Positions 1 through 7,478 of a stretch of DNA of 44,454 bases are shown one piece after another. The notes below the pieces were generated by a model that was given only the letters and a program-made list of their open reading frames with translations, was not told the DNA's origin and did not search any database. Numbering within the stretch: position 1 is the stretch's first letter; the number at the start of each line of letters is the position of its first letter. Source of the DNA: an uncultured Akkermansia sp. (GTDB lineage: Bacteria > Verrucomicrobiota > Verrucomicrobiia > Verrucomicrobiales > Akkermansiaceae); assembly GCA_947630815.1 (NCBI GenBank), contig CANRJD010000005.1, positions 1-44,454 on the forward strand, given 5' to 3'. The position numbers and the translations under genes are program-made.

Positions 1-1188
1 AACGATAACCTCTATAAGGCAATGAACGAAAACGACATGATCCATCGGATGCGCGAAGCGGCTGAGCGCGGGGACGCAGAGGCTGCTGCGGATCTTGGGG
101 TAAGCTACATGAGGGGTGAAGGAGTGGAGAGGAACCAGGAAGAGGCGGTGAAGTGGTATCGCCTGGCAGCGGAACAGGGGCATGTGGATGCGCAGTATAG
201 CCTTGGCGCGTGCTATTACACCGGTACGGGAGTGCGTAAGGACGAGTCGGAGGTGGTGAAATGGTGGCGCAAGGCAGCGGAGCAGGGGCATGCGGATGCG
301 CAGTGTAACCTTGGTGTGTGCTATTACACCGGTACGGGGGTGCGCAAGAACAAGGCGAAGGCGGTGGAGTGGTACCGCATGGCGGCAGAGCAGGGGCATG
401 CGCGTGCGCAATTTGACCTTGGCTGGTTCTATGAGACCGGCAGTGGAGTGAACAAGGACATGACGGAGGCGGTGAAGTGGTACCGCAAGGCGGCGGAGCA
501 GGGGCATGCGGGTGCGCAGTGCGACCTTGGTTGGTGCTATGAGACCGGCAATGGAGTGAGCAAGAACTATGCGAGGGCAGCGAAGTGGTATCGCCTAGCG
601 GCGGAGCAGGGGCATGCGGTGGCGCAATGTAACCTTGGCTGGTGCTATGAGACCGGCAATGGAGTGAGCAAGGACATGACAGAGGCTGTGAGGCTGTACC
701 GCTTGGCGGCGGAGCAGAAGCATGCGGGTGCGCAGAATAATCTCGGCGTGTGCTATAAGAATGGCAATGGGGTGAGCAAGGACATAACGGAGGCGGTGAA
801 GTGGTACCGCCTAGCGGCAGATCAGGACAATGCGAATGCGCAGTGTAGCCTTGGCGTGTGCTATGAGACCGGCAATGGAGTGAGCAAGGACATGACGGAG
901 GCGGTGAGGCTGTATCGCTTGTCGGCGGAGCAGGGGCATGCGGTGGCGCAGTTTAAGCTTGGCTGGTGCTATGCGACCGGCAATGGGGTGAACAAGGACA
1001 TGGCGCAGGCTGTGAAATGGTTTCGCTTGTCGGCGGAGCAGGGAAATGTGAATGCGCAGTATAACCTCGGTGTGTGCTGCTATGATGGTACCGGCATACG
1101 TAAGGATCGAGCAGAGGCAAAGCGGTGGTTCCGGAAAGCAGCGGAACAGGGGAATGAAGATGCCAAGAAGGCCTTGCAGCAACTGTAG
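1..1188 (+). CDS. Sel1-repeat protein, probably 5'-partial at window edge
   Basis: About ten consecutive 36-residue Sel1 (TPR-like) repeats fill the protein, each following the pattern A-E-Q-G-H-x-x-A-Q-x-x-L-G-x-C-Y-x-x-G-x-G-V. Sel1 repeats form alpha-helical solenoids that bind other proteins; no catalytic domain is visible, so a scaffold or interaction role is inferred. The first Met is at position 22, but the frame stays open to base 1 with seven sensible codons, so the gene probably starts upstream. Whether it has a signal peptide, as the second Sel1 gene at 7479 does, cannot be seen. Its C-terminus (DAKKALQQL) and 3' flank closely match that gene, so the two are paralogues. The stop codon lies inside a perfect hairpin (1176-1196). 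A different true start is the main uncertainty. Confidence 0.9.
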   Translation, partial: NDNLYKAMNENDMIHRMREAAERGDAEAAADLGVSYMRGEGVERNQEEAVKWYRLAAEQGHVDAQYSLGACYYTGTGVRKDESEVVKWWRKAAEQGHADAQCNLGVCYYTGTGVRKNKAKAVEWYRMAAEQGHARAQFDLGWFYETGSGVNKDMTEAVKWYRKAAEQGHAGAQCDLGWCYETGNGVSKNYARAAKWYRLAAEQGHAVAQCNLGWCYETGNGVSKDMTEAVRLYRLAAEQKHAGAQNNLGVCYKNGNGVSKDITEAVKWYRLAADQDNANAQCSLGVCYETGNGVSKDMTEAVRLYRLSAEQGHAVAQFKLGWCYATGNGVNKDMAQAVKWFRLSAEQGNVNAQYNLGVCCYDGTGIRKDRAEAKRWFRKAAEQGNEDAKKALQQL

Positions 1189-1196
1189 GTTGCTGC
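1176..1196 (+). terminator. Hairpin overlapping Sel1 stop codon
   Basis: GCAGCAAC / GTTGCTGC form a perfect 8-bp stem around a 5-nt loop that contains the TAG stop codon. No U-run follows, so it may act as an mRNA 3'-end stabiliser rather than a classical intrinsic terminator. The same hairpin ends the paralogue at 9539-9559. Confidence 0.45.
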
Positions 1197-1199
1197 TTA

Positions 1200-1610
1200 T
1201 GTACGATGTAGGATGTACGATGTACAACACGCACGACGGCCCCGATGAGGGCGCACGCGTTAGCGGGCGGTAAGTGCGTATGGACAGCGCGGATGCGCTG
1301 CCCCGCAGGGGCGAACCGGCAGGGTGGTGCCGGTGAGTCAATTTGAAAAGTTCGCGCGCTTTGCGCGGGAATTTGGCGAAGCTGGGGCGAACGGGATGTA
1401 ATGGAACTGTGCGCGGGAATGGCTAGAAAGGGGCGGTGGCGCCTCGCGGCGCCCAGTGGCAGACGGGGTCTGCCTATGTACGATGTAGGATGTACGATGT
1501 ACGATTTCGATTTTCGCGCGCGTTGCGCGGGGATGCGCTGCCCCGCAGGGGCGAACCGGCATGGTGGTGCCGGTGAGTCAATTTGAAAAGCTCGCGCGCG
1601 TTGCGCGGGG
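1200..1610. repeat. Composite dispersed intergenic repeat, two units
   Basis: Two 4-unit arrays of the heptamer TGTACGA/TGTAGGA (1200-1227 and 1477-1504) each lie near a GC-rich segment containing GCCCCGCAGGGGCGAACCGG, GTGAGTCAATTTGAAAAG and the palindromic GCGCGCGTTGCGCGG core (about 1285-1380 and 1530-1612). The same pieces, in the same order or inverted, recur near 7.2, 9.6, 10.5, 12.8, 14.8, 16.5, 19.7 and 36.0 kb. No gene is supported in this stretch. Confidence 0.8.
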
Positions 1611-1684
1611 ATGCGCTGCCCAGTGGTGAAAACTGCCGACGGCCCCAAGCAGCTGCTCTGTAGCTGCTCACTTACGATTGCAGC

Positions 1685-1717
1685 GGGCCTGCAACGGGCC
1701 TGCAACGGGCCTGCAAC
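1685..1717. repeat. 11-bp tandem repeat, 3 copies
   Basis: Three perfect tandem copies of GGGCCTGCAAC. A degenerate two-to-three-copy version stands at the equivalent place upstream of the second ankyrin gene (about 3775-3808), so copy number has changed since the duplication. Confidence 0.75.
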
Positions 1718-2007
1718 CACGTTTCGTCCCATGAAAAACGACCCATTTTGGCGGAACGCAATTTTTGAAAGTCTCTCAACCCGGAATCAAAGAGATAGAA
1801 CAAGCTTGTGCGGCAACACGCTCGGCTCAATCCTATTGAGTTTAATAGCAAATAAGAAGAACGATTGATAGAACTCTGCGAATTCTCTCACAAAAGCCTT
1901 GCAAATCCTGATGAAAACGCTATGCTGTTGGAGAGTCGATCACTTTGAGACATGGCGCACCTCCTTTTCATTAAGGCAATACCAAACACCTCTACCCCTC
2001 TCCACAC
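1707..2007 (+). repeat. Duplicated upstream region of ankyrin genes, copy 1
   Basis: About 300 bp closely matching 3798-4110, ending at the start codons of the two ankyrin genes. It contains the predicted promoter at 1899-1926 and a C-rich leader without a Shine-Dalgarno sequence. The match shows that gene and regulatory region were duplicated as one unit. Confidence 0.85.
1899..1926 (+). promoter_or_regulatory. Predicted sigma70-like promoter of ankyrin gene 1
   Basis: TTGCAA, 16-bp spacer, TATGCT. It is preserved in the duplicate at 3990-4017, and the boxes resemble those before ptuA, trpB and the nucleotidyltransferase gene. A leader of about 75 nt is predicted. Confidence 0.55.
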
Positions 2008-3735
2008 ATGATGATCGAAAAGAAAAGTCTAAATAAAGCTCTCTTCCGGAAAGTCGCGGATCCCGAAGCCTCCGTGGAAGAAGTCCGGCCGCTCATCGAT
2101 GCCGGGGCGGATGTCAATGCTGCCGACGAGGATGGACGACCTGCGCTTATATTGGCGGCGGAGAGTGGACACGAGGAGATTGTCAAGTTGCTGCTGGATG
2201 CCGGTGCGGATGTCAACGTTGTGGAGCGGGGCTGGGATGGACATACTGCGCTTGCGGCGGCGGCGGACGAGGGACACGTGGAGGTTGTCAAACTCTTGCT
2301 GGAGGCTGGTGCAGATGTCAATGTTGCGGATGAGTATGAAGGAAATACCGCGCTTACGTGGGCAGTGCAGAGAGGACACGTGGAGATTGTGAAACTCCTG
2401 CTGAAGGCTGGGGCGGATATCCATGCAGTGGACGAGTATGGAGATACTGCGCTTATGGAGGCGGCGGCGTGGGGACACGTGGAGATTGTCAAACTGCTGC
2501 TGGAGGTCGGTGCGGATGTCCATGTTGCGAACGAGATTGGCAATACTGCGCTTACATTGGCGGCGCATAATGGACGCGTGGAGATTGTCAAACTCCTGAT
2601 GGGGGCCGGGGTGAATATCCATGCTGCGGACGAGAGTGGCAATACTGCGCTTGTGGCGGCCGCAGGACACGAGGAGGTTTTCAAACTCCTGCTGGAGGCC
2701 GGGGCGGATGTCCATGTTGCCGACGAGGATGGGCGAACTGCGCTTATGGAGGCGGCGGGGTGTGGATGCGTGGAGGTTGTGAAACTTCTGCTAGAGGGAG
2801 GAGCTGATGTCAATGCCGCAGACGAGAATGGAAATACTGCGCTTACATTGGCGGCGCATGAGGGACACGTGAAGATTGTCAAACTCCTGATGGGAGCCGG
2901 GGCGGATGTCCATGCTGCGGATAAGGAGGGGCGAACGGCGCTTGTGCGGGCAGCGCTGTGTGGACGAGAGGAGGTTGTGAAACTGCTGCTGGATGCCGGG
3001 GCGGATGTCGATGCTGTGGACAAGGAGGGGAGGACCGCGCTTACGTTGGCGGTGCAGTGGGGATGCGTGGAGGTTGTAAAACTGCTGCTGGATGCCGGGG
3101 CGGATACCTATGCTGTGGCCAATGATGGCAATACCGCGCTTATGTGGGCGGCGAAGAAGGGATACAAGGAGGTTGTGAAACTGCTGCTGGATGCCGGGGC
3201 GGATGTCAATGCTGCGACCAAGTATGGGTGGACTGCGCTCATGAGGGCGGCGCAGTGGGCAAACGTGGCGACTGTCAAACTACTGTTGGACGCCGGGGTG
3301 GATGTCAATGCTGCGGACACGGATGGGAAGACCGCGCTCATGAGGACGGTGCAGTGGGGATCGAGGCCCGGGGAGATTGTCAAGCTGCTGCTGGAGGCTG
3401 GTGCGGATGTCCATGCTGCGACCGTGAATGGGTGGACTGTGCTCATGGCGGCAGCGCGGCGTGGGCACGTGGATATGGTGAAACTCCTGCTGAAAACCAG
3501 GGCGGATGTCCATGCTGCGGACAAGAATGGGCAGACTGCGCTTATGGCGGCGGCGCAGTGGGGACACGAGGGGATTGTCAAACTGCTGCTGGAGGCCGGG
3601 GCGGACGTCCATGCCACGGATAAGGATCGGCGAACGGCGCTTGTGGTGGCAGCGCAAGAGGAACACAGTGAGATTGTCAAACTATTGGTGGAGGCAGGCG
3701 CACATTTCCCTGATGCGGACAAGGAAAGGACGTAG
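2008..3735 (+). CDS. Ankyrin-repeat protein 1 (575 aa)
   Basis: The protein consists of an N-terminal cap (about residues 1-40, helical, with S-V-E-E-V-R-P-L-I-D-A-G-A-D) and about 16 ankyrin repeats of 33 residues with the consensus D-x-x-G-x-T-A-L-x-x-A-A-x-x-G-H-x-x-x-V-K-L-L-L-x-A-G-A-D-V-x-A. Ankyrin repeats bind proteins; no enzymatic domain, signal peptide or membrane segment is visible, so a cytoplasmic or non-classically exported binding protein is inferred. Repeat 6 is two residues short and repeat 13 carries a two-residue insertion (W-G-S-R-P-G-E). The ATG at 2008 follows a C-rich leader; a second in-frame ATG comes directly after it, and the paralogue aligns from here. The C-terminus (AGAHFPDADKERT) is identical to that of the paralogue at 4111. 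Confidence 0.92.
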   Translation: MMIEKKSLNKALFRKVADPEASVEEVRPLIDAGADVNAADEDGRPALILAAESGHEEIVKLLLDAGADVNVVERGWDGHTALAAAADEGHVEVVKLLLEAGADVNVADEYEGNTALTWAVQRGHVEIVKLLLKAGADIHAVDEYGDTALMEAAAWGHVEIVKLLLEVGADVHVANEIGNTALTLAAHNGRVEIVKLLMGAGVNIHAADESGNTALVAAAGHEEVFKLLLEAGADVHVADEDGRTALMEAAGCGCVEVVKLLLEGGADVNAADENGNTALTLAAHEGHVKIVKLLMGAGADVHAADKEGRTALVRAALCGREEVVKLLLDAGADVDAVDKEGRTALTLAVQWGCVEVVKLLLDAGADTYAVANDGNTALMWAAKKGYKEVVKLLLDAGADVNAATKYGWTALMRAAQWANVATVKLLLDAGVDVNAADTDGKTALMRTVQWGSRPGEIVKLLLEAGADVHAATVNGWTVLMAAARRGHVDMVKLLLKTRADVHAADKNGQTALMAAAQWGHEGIVKLLLEAGADVHATDKDRRTALVVAAQEEHSEIVKLLVEAGAHFPDADKERT

Positions 3736-3797
3736 GGCAACCGCCTTGAGGTAACTGCAAAGCAAGCGCAGTTGCGTGCTTGCAACGTGCCTGCAAC

Positions 3798-4110
3798 GGG
3801 CTTGCAACCACATTTCGTTCCATGAAAAAACGACTCATTTTGGCGGAACGGAATTTTGAAAGCCTCTCAACCCGGAATCAAAGAGATAGAAAAAGCTCGT
3901 GCAGCAACACGCTCGGCTCAATTCTATTGGGCTTAATAGCAAATCAGAAGAACGATTGATAGAACTCTGCGAATTCTCTCACAAAAGTCTTGCAAATCCT
4001 GACGAAAACGCTATGCTGTCGGAGGGTCGTTCATCTTAATGTATGATGCACCCACCTCTCTTCCTTCTCGTTAAAACAATACCAAACACCTCTACCCCTC
4101 CCCCACACAC
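3798..4110 (+). repeat. Duplicated upstream region of ankyrin genes, copy 2
   Basis: Second copy of the segment at 1707-2007, with scattered substitutions and small indels. It fills the gap between the two ankyrin genes, and nothing else is visible there. Confidence 0.85.
3990..4017 (+). promoter_or_regulatory. Predicted sigma70-like promoter of ankyrin gene 2
   Basis: TTGCAA, 16-bp spacer, TATGCT; both boxes are identical to the copy before ankyrin gene 1 although neighbouring bases differ. This suggests independent transcription of the two genes. Confidence 0.55.
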
Positions 4111-7100
4111 ATGATAATCGAAAAGAAAAGTCTAAATGAAGCTCTCTTCCGGAAAGTCGCGGATCCCGAAGTCTCCGTGGAAGAAGTCCGGGCGCTCATT
4201 AGCGCAGGGGCGGATGTCCATGCTGCCGACGAGGATGGACGACCTGCGCTTACGTGGGCGGCGCGCGAGGGACACGTGGAGATTGCGAAACTTCTGCTGG
4301 AGGCCGGGGCGGATGTCAATGCCACGGACAAGGATGGAAATACCGCGCTTATGGCGGCGACGATCCACCTGAAGATGGTGAAACTCCTGCTGGAAGCCGG
4401 GGCGGATGCCAATGCTGCGGACACGGATGGGAAGACCGCGCTTATGTGGGCGGTGTGGTGGAGGAACGAGGAAACTGTCAAACTGCTGCTGGAAGCCGGG
4501 GCGGATGCCAACGTTGAGGACAAGTATGGGCAGACTGCGCTTAGGCGGGCGGCGTGTGGGGGATACGAGGGGATTGTCAAACTGCTGCTGGAAGCCGGGG
4601 CAGATGTCCATGCAGCGGACAAGGGTGGGTGGAGTGCGCTCATGTGGGCGGCGGAAAAGGGGCATGTGGAGGTTGTGAAACTGCTGCTGAACGCCGGTGC
4701 AAGTGTCAAGGCCACGACTGAGGATGGACGGACTGCGTTCATGTGGGCGATGATGAGAGGACGCATGGAAGTTGTGAAACTACTGCTGGAGGCTGGGGCG
4801 GATGCCCATGCTGCGGACAAGGAGGGGTGGAGTGCGCTCATGCGGGTGGCGTGGTGGGGACACGTGGCGACTGCCAAACTGCTGCTGGAGGCTGGTGCAG
4901 ATGTCAATGCTGCGGACACGGATGGAAGTACTGCGCTTATGCGGGCGGTGCAGGAGGGACATGTGGAGGTTGCGAAACTTCTGCTGGAGGCCGGGGCTGA
5001 TGTCCATGCTGCGGACAAGGAGGGGAGGACCGCGCTTACGTTAGCGGCGGAAAAGGGACATGTGGAGGTTGTGAAACTACTGCTGAATGCCGGGGCGGAT
5101 GTCCATGCTGTGGACTTGGGTGGAAACACTGCGATTATGCGGGCGGTGCAGGAGGGACATGTGGAGGTTGTCAAGCTGCTGCTGGAGGCCGGGGCGGATG
5201 TCAATGCTGCGGACGAGGATGGAAATACCGCGCTTATGGCGGCGGAGGTGAATGGCCACGAGGAGGTTGTGAAACTGCTGCTGGACGCCGGGGCAGATGT
5301 CAATGCTGCGACCAAGTATGGGTGGACTGCGCCTATGTCGGCGGCGTATAGGGGACACGTGGAGATGGTGAAACTCCTGCTGGATGCTGGGGCGGATGTC
5401 AATGCTGGGACTGAGCGTGGGGGTACTGCGCTTACGTGGGCGGCGGATGGAGGACACGAGGGGATTGTCAAACTATTGCTGGAGGTCGGGGCGGATGTCA
5501 ATGCTGCGACCAAGGATGGGAGTACTGCGCTTATGGCGGCGGCGCAGCGTGGATACGAGGGGATTGTCAAACTATTGCTGGATGCCGGGGCGGATGTCCA
5601 TGCAGTGTACAAGGATGGGCAAACTGCGCTTGTGCGGGCGTCGCAGGAGGGACACGTGGAGATTGTGAAGCTTCTGCTGGAGGCTGGGGCGGATGTCCAT
5701 GCTGCGGACAAGGAGGGGTGGACTGCGCTTATGAGGGCGACGGACCACGTGGAGATTGTGAAACTCCTGCTAGAGGCCGGGGCGGACGCCAATGCTGCGA
5801 CCAAGGATGGAAGTACTGCGCTTACGTGGGCGGCGCTGTGGGGACCTGTGGAGGCTGTCAAACTGCTGCTGGATGCTGGGGCGGATGTCAATGCCGCGGA
5901 CAAGGATGGAAGGACTGCGCTTATGGAGGCGACGCCGCGTGAACACGTGGAGATGGTGAAACTCCTGCTGGAGGCCGGGGCAGATGCCAATGCCGCGGAC
6001 AAGGAGGGGAGTACTGCGCTTACGTTGGCGGCGTTTAGGGGGAACGTGGAAATTGTCAAACTGCTGCTGGAGGCCGGGGCGGATGCCAATGCCGCGGACA
6101 AGGAGAGGCAGGCTGCGCTCACGGAGGCGGTGAAGCGGGGGTGCATGAACATGGAGGTTGTCGAACTCCTGTTGGAAGTCGGGGTGGATGTCAATGCTGC
6201 GGACAAGGATGGAGGTACTGCGCTCATGGAGGCGGTGAAGGGGAGGGACGTGGAGGTTGTCGAACTCCTGCTGGAGGCCGGAGCGCATGTGAATGCTGCG
6301 ACCAAGGATGGGTGGACCGCGCTTATGTGGGCGGCGTGGTGTGGACGCGTGGAAATTGTCAAACTTCTGCTAGAGGCCGGGGCGAATATCCATGCTGCGG
6401 ACAAGGATGGAAGGACTGCGCTCACGGAGGCGGCGAAGTGGGGAGCCGAGGAGGTTGTCGAACTCCTGCTGGATGCCGGGGCGGATGTGAATGCCGCGAC
6501 CAAGGAGGGGAGGACCGCGCTTATGGCGGCGGAGGATGAAGGGTACGAGGGGATTGTCAAGCTGCTGCTGGGGGCCGGGGCGCATGATCATACTGCGCTT
6601 CCGAGGGCGGAGAAAGAGGAGCTAAGTCAGAATCTCTTCCAGAGAGTTTCGTATCCCAAAACGTCCGTGGAAGAAGTCCGGGCGCTCATTGGCGCAGGAG
6701 CGAATGTCAATGCTGCGGACGAGGATGGGAAGACTGCTCTTATGGCGGCGGCGGAAAGGGGATATGTGGAGATTGTGAAACTGTTGCTGGAGGCCGGTGC
6801 AGATGTCAATGCTGCGGACACGGATGGAAAGGCTGCGCTTACGTGGGCGGCGCAGTGGGGATGGAGACCCGAGGAGATTGTCCAAGTCCTGCTGGATGCC
6901 GGCGCGGATGTCCATGCTGCGACCAAGGATGGGAGTACTGCGCTTACGTGGGCGACGTGGTGTGGACACGTGGAGATGGTGAAACTCCTGCTAGAGGCAG
7001 GGGCGGATGTCAATGCTGCGGATAAGGATGGGCGAACGGCGCTTATGGTGGCGGAGGATGGAGGACACGAGGAGATTGTCAAACTGCTGCTGGAGGCTGG

Positions 7101-7137
7101 TGCACATTTCCCTGATGCGGACAAGGAGAGGACATAA
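4111..7137 (+). CDS. Ankyrin-repeat protein 2 with internal second N-cap (1008 aa)
   Basis: It has the same N-cap as the upstream paralogue and about 28 ankyrin repeats of 33 residues. Around residues 834-869 the repeat series is broken by a second N-cap-like segment (E-K-E-E-L-S-Q-N-L-F-Q-R-V followed by T-S-V-E-E-V-R-A-L-I-G-A-G-A), after which four more repeats run to the same C-terminus as protein 1. This looks like an in-frame fusion of two ankyrin genes by recombination within the repeats. No signal peptide or catalytic domain is seen; a protein-binding role is inferred from the family. Repeats are very alike at DNA level, so repeat number may vary between strains. The stop codon is followed immediately by a 12-bp hairpin (7138-7165). 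Confidence 0.92.
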   Translation: MIIEKKSLNEALFRKVADPEVSVEEVRALISAGADVHAADEDGRPALTWAAREGHVEIAKLLLEAGADVNATDKDGNTALMAATIHLKMVKLLLEAGADANAADTDGKTALMWAVWWRNEETVKLLLEAGADANVEDKYGQTALRRAACGGYEGIVKLLLEAGADVHAADKGGWSALMWAAEKGHVEVVKLLLNAGASVKATTEDGRTAFMWAMMRGRMEVVKLLLEAGADAHAADKEGWSALMRVAWWGHVATAKLLLEAGADVNAADTDGSTALMRAVQEGHVEVAKLLLEAGADVHAADKEGRTALTLAAEKGHVEVVKLLLNAGADVHAVDLGGNTAIMRAVQEGHVEVVKLLLEAGADVNAADEDGNTALMAAEVNGHEEVVKLLLDAGADVNAATKYGWTAPMSAAYRGHVEMVKLLLDAGADVNAGTERGGTALTWAADGGHEGIVKLLLEVGADVNAATKDGSTALMAAAQRGYEGIVKLLLDAGADVHAVYKDGQTALVRASQEGHVEIVKLLLEAGADVHAADKEGWTALMRATDHVEIVKLLLEAGADANAATKDGSTALTWAALWGPVEAVKLLLDAGADVNAADKDGRTALMEATPREHVEMVKLLLEAGADANAADKEGSTALTLAAFRGNVEIVKLLLEAGADANAADKERQAALTEAVKRGCMNMEVVELLLEVGVDVNAADKDGGTALMEAVKGRDVEVVELLLEAGAHVNAATKDGWTALMWAAWCGRVEIVKLLLEAGANIHAADKDGRTALTEAAKWGAEEVVELLLDAGADVNAATKEGRTALMAAEDEGYEGIVKLLLGAGAHDHTALPRAEKEELSQNLFQRVSYPKTSVEEVRALIGAGANVNAADEDGKTALMAAAERGYVEIVKLLLEAGADVNAADTDGKAALTWAAQWGWRPEEIVQVLLDAGADVHAATKDGSTALTWATWCGHVEMVKLLLEAGADVNAADKDGRTALMVAEDGGHEEIVKLLLEAGAHFPDADKERT

Positions 7138-7165
7138 GGCAAACGCATTGGAAAATGCGTTTGCC
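7138..7165. repeat. Dispersed 28-nt hairpin, copy 1 (terminator-like)
   Basis: GGCAAACGCATT, loop GGAA, AATGCGTTTGCC: a perfect 12-bp stem directly after the stop of ankyrin gene 2. Other copies stand at 10634-10661, 16414-16441 and 36243-36270. It could end transcription, but no T-run follows. Confidence 0.75.
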
Positions 7166-7167
7166 TA

Positions 7168-7240
7168 TGTACGATGTACGATTTTCGATGTACGATTGCG
7201 ATGTTTGCGCACGTTGCGCGGGGATGCCTCCGGTGTGGCG
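7168..7240. repeat. Heptamer array and GC palindrome (composite repeat)
   Basis: TGTACGA, TGTACGA, TTTTCGA, TGTACGA run from 7168 to 7195. A GC-rich piece with GCGCACGTTGCGCGGGGATG follows. This matches the order seen at 9563 and 1477. Confidence 0.7.
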
Positions 7241-7285
7241 CTGTGTCGGGTTGACGGCTTTGCTCAATCGTCAACGGTTTGAGCA

Positions 7286-7372
7286 TCTTGCTGGCTTACC
7301 TCCTCCATCCATGGGAAACGCATGAGGAATGAGGTAAATGCGTCCAGAGAATATTTTATTGGGACACGTGCG
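7286..7372. repeat. Left arm of an 88-bp inverted repeat
   Basis: The reverse complement matches 10380-10468 at roughly 85 percent by eye, including TGTCCCAATAAAAT, CATTCCTCATGCGTTTCCCA and GGTAAGCCAGCAAGA. The arms enclose a 3.1-kb segment with the Sel1 gene at 7479 and the first convergent module. A shorter copy is at 12679-12722. Confidence 0.75.
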
Positions 7373-7398
7373 TTCTCTAAAAGTTTTTGCCTTTAGAC

Positions 7399-7427
7399 TG
7401 TACATCTGTTTTGAAAAAAGATATACT
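7399..7427 (+). promoter_or_regulatory. Possible promoter of second Sel1 gene
   Basis: TGTACA, 17-bp spacer, TATACT. It lies about 50 bp before the ATG at 7479. The -35 box is a weak match. Confidence 0.4.
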
Positions 7428-7478
7428 CGCCTGCATACGGCGGAGACCGAGCCGGAGCCTCAAACCCTTATTTTTACC

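Noticed and set aside
1200..1504. CRISPR array
   Set aside because: The repeated heptamers are directly adjacent without unique spacers, and no cas gene is present.
1611..1868. 85-codon frame upstream of ankyrin gene 1
   Set aside because: It starts in the composite repeat and covers the duplicated promoter region. The equivalent frame is not kept in the second copy (3798-4110).
4092..6560. Long open frame of 822 codons on the - strand across ankyrin gene 2
   Set aside because: It mirrors the 99-bp periodic codon pattern of the + strand repeats. Its product is low-complexity Ser/Ala/Pro repeats without any domain, so it is a shadow of the real gene.
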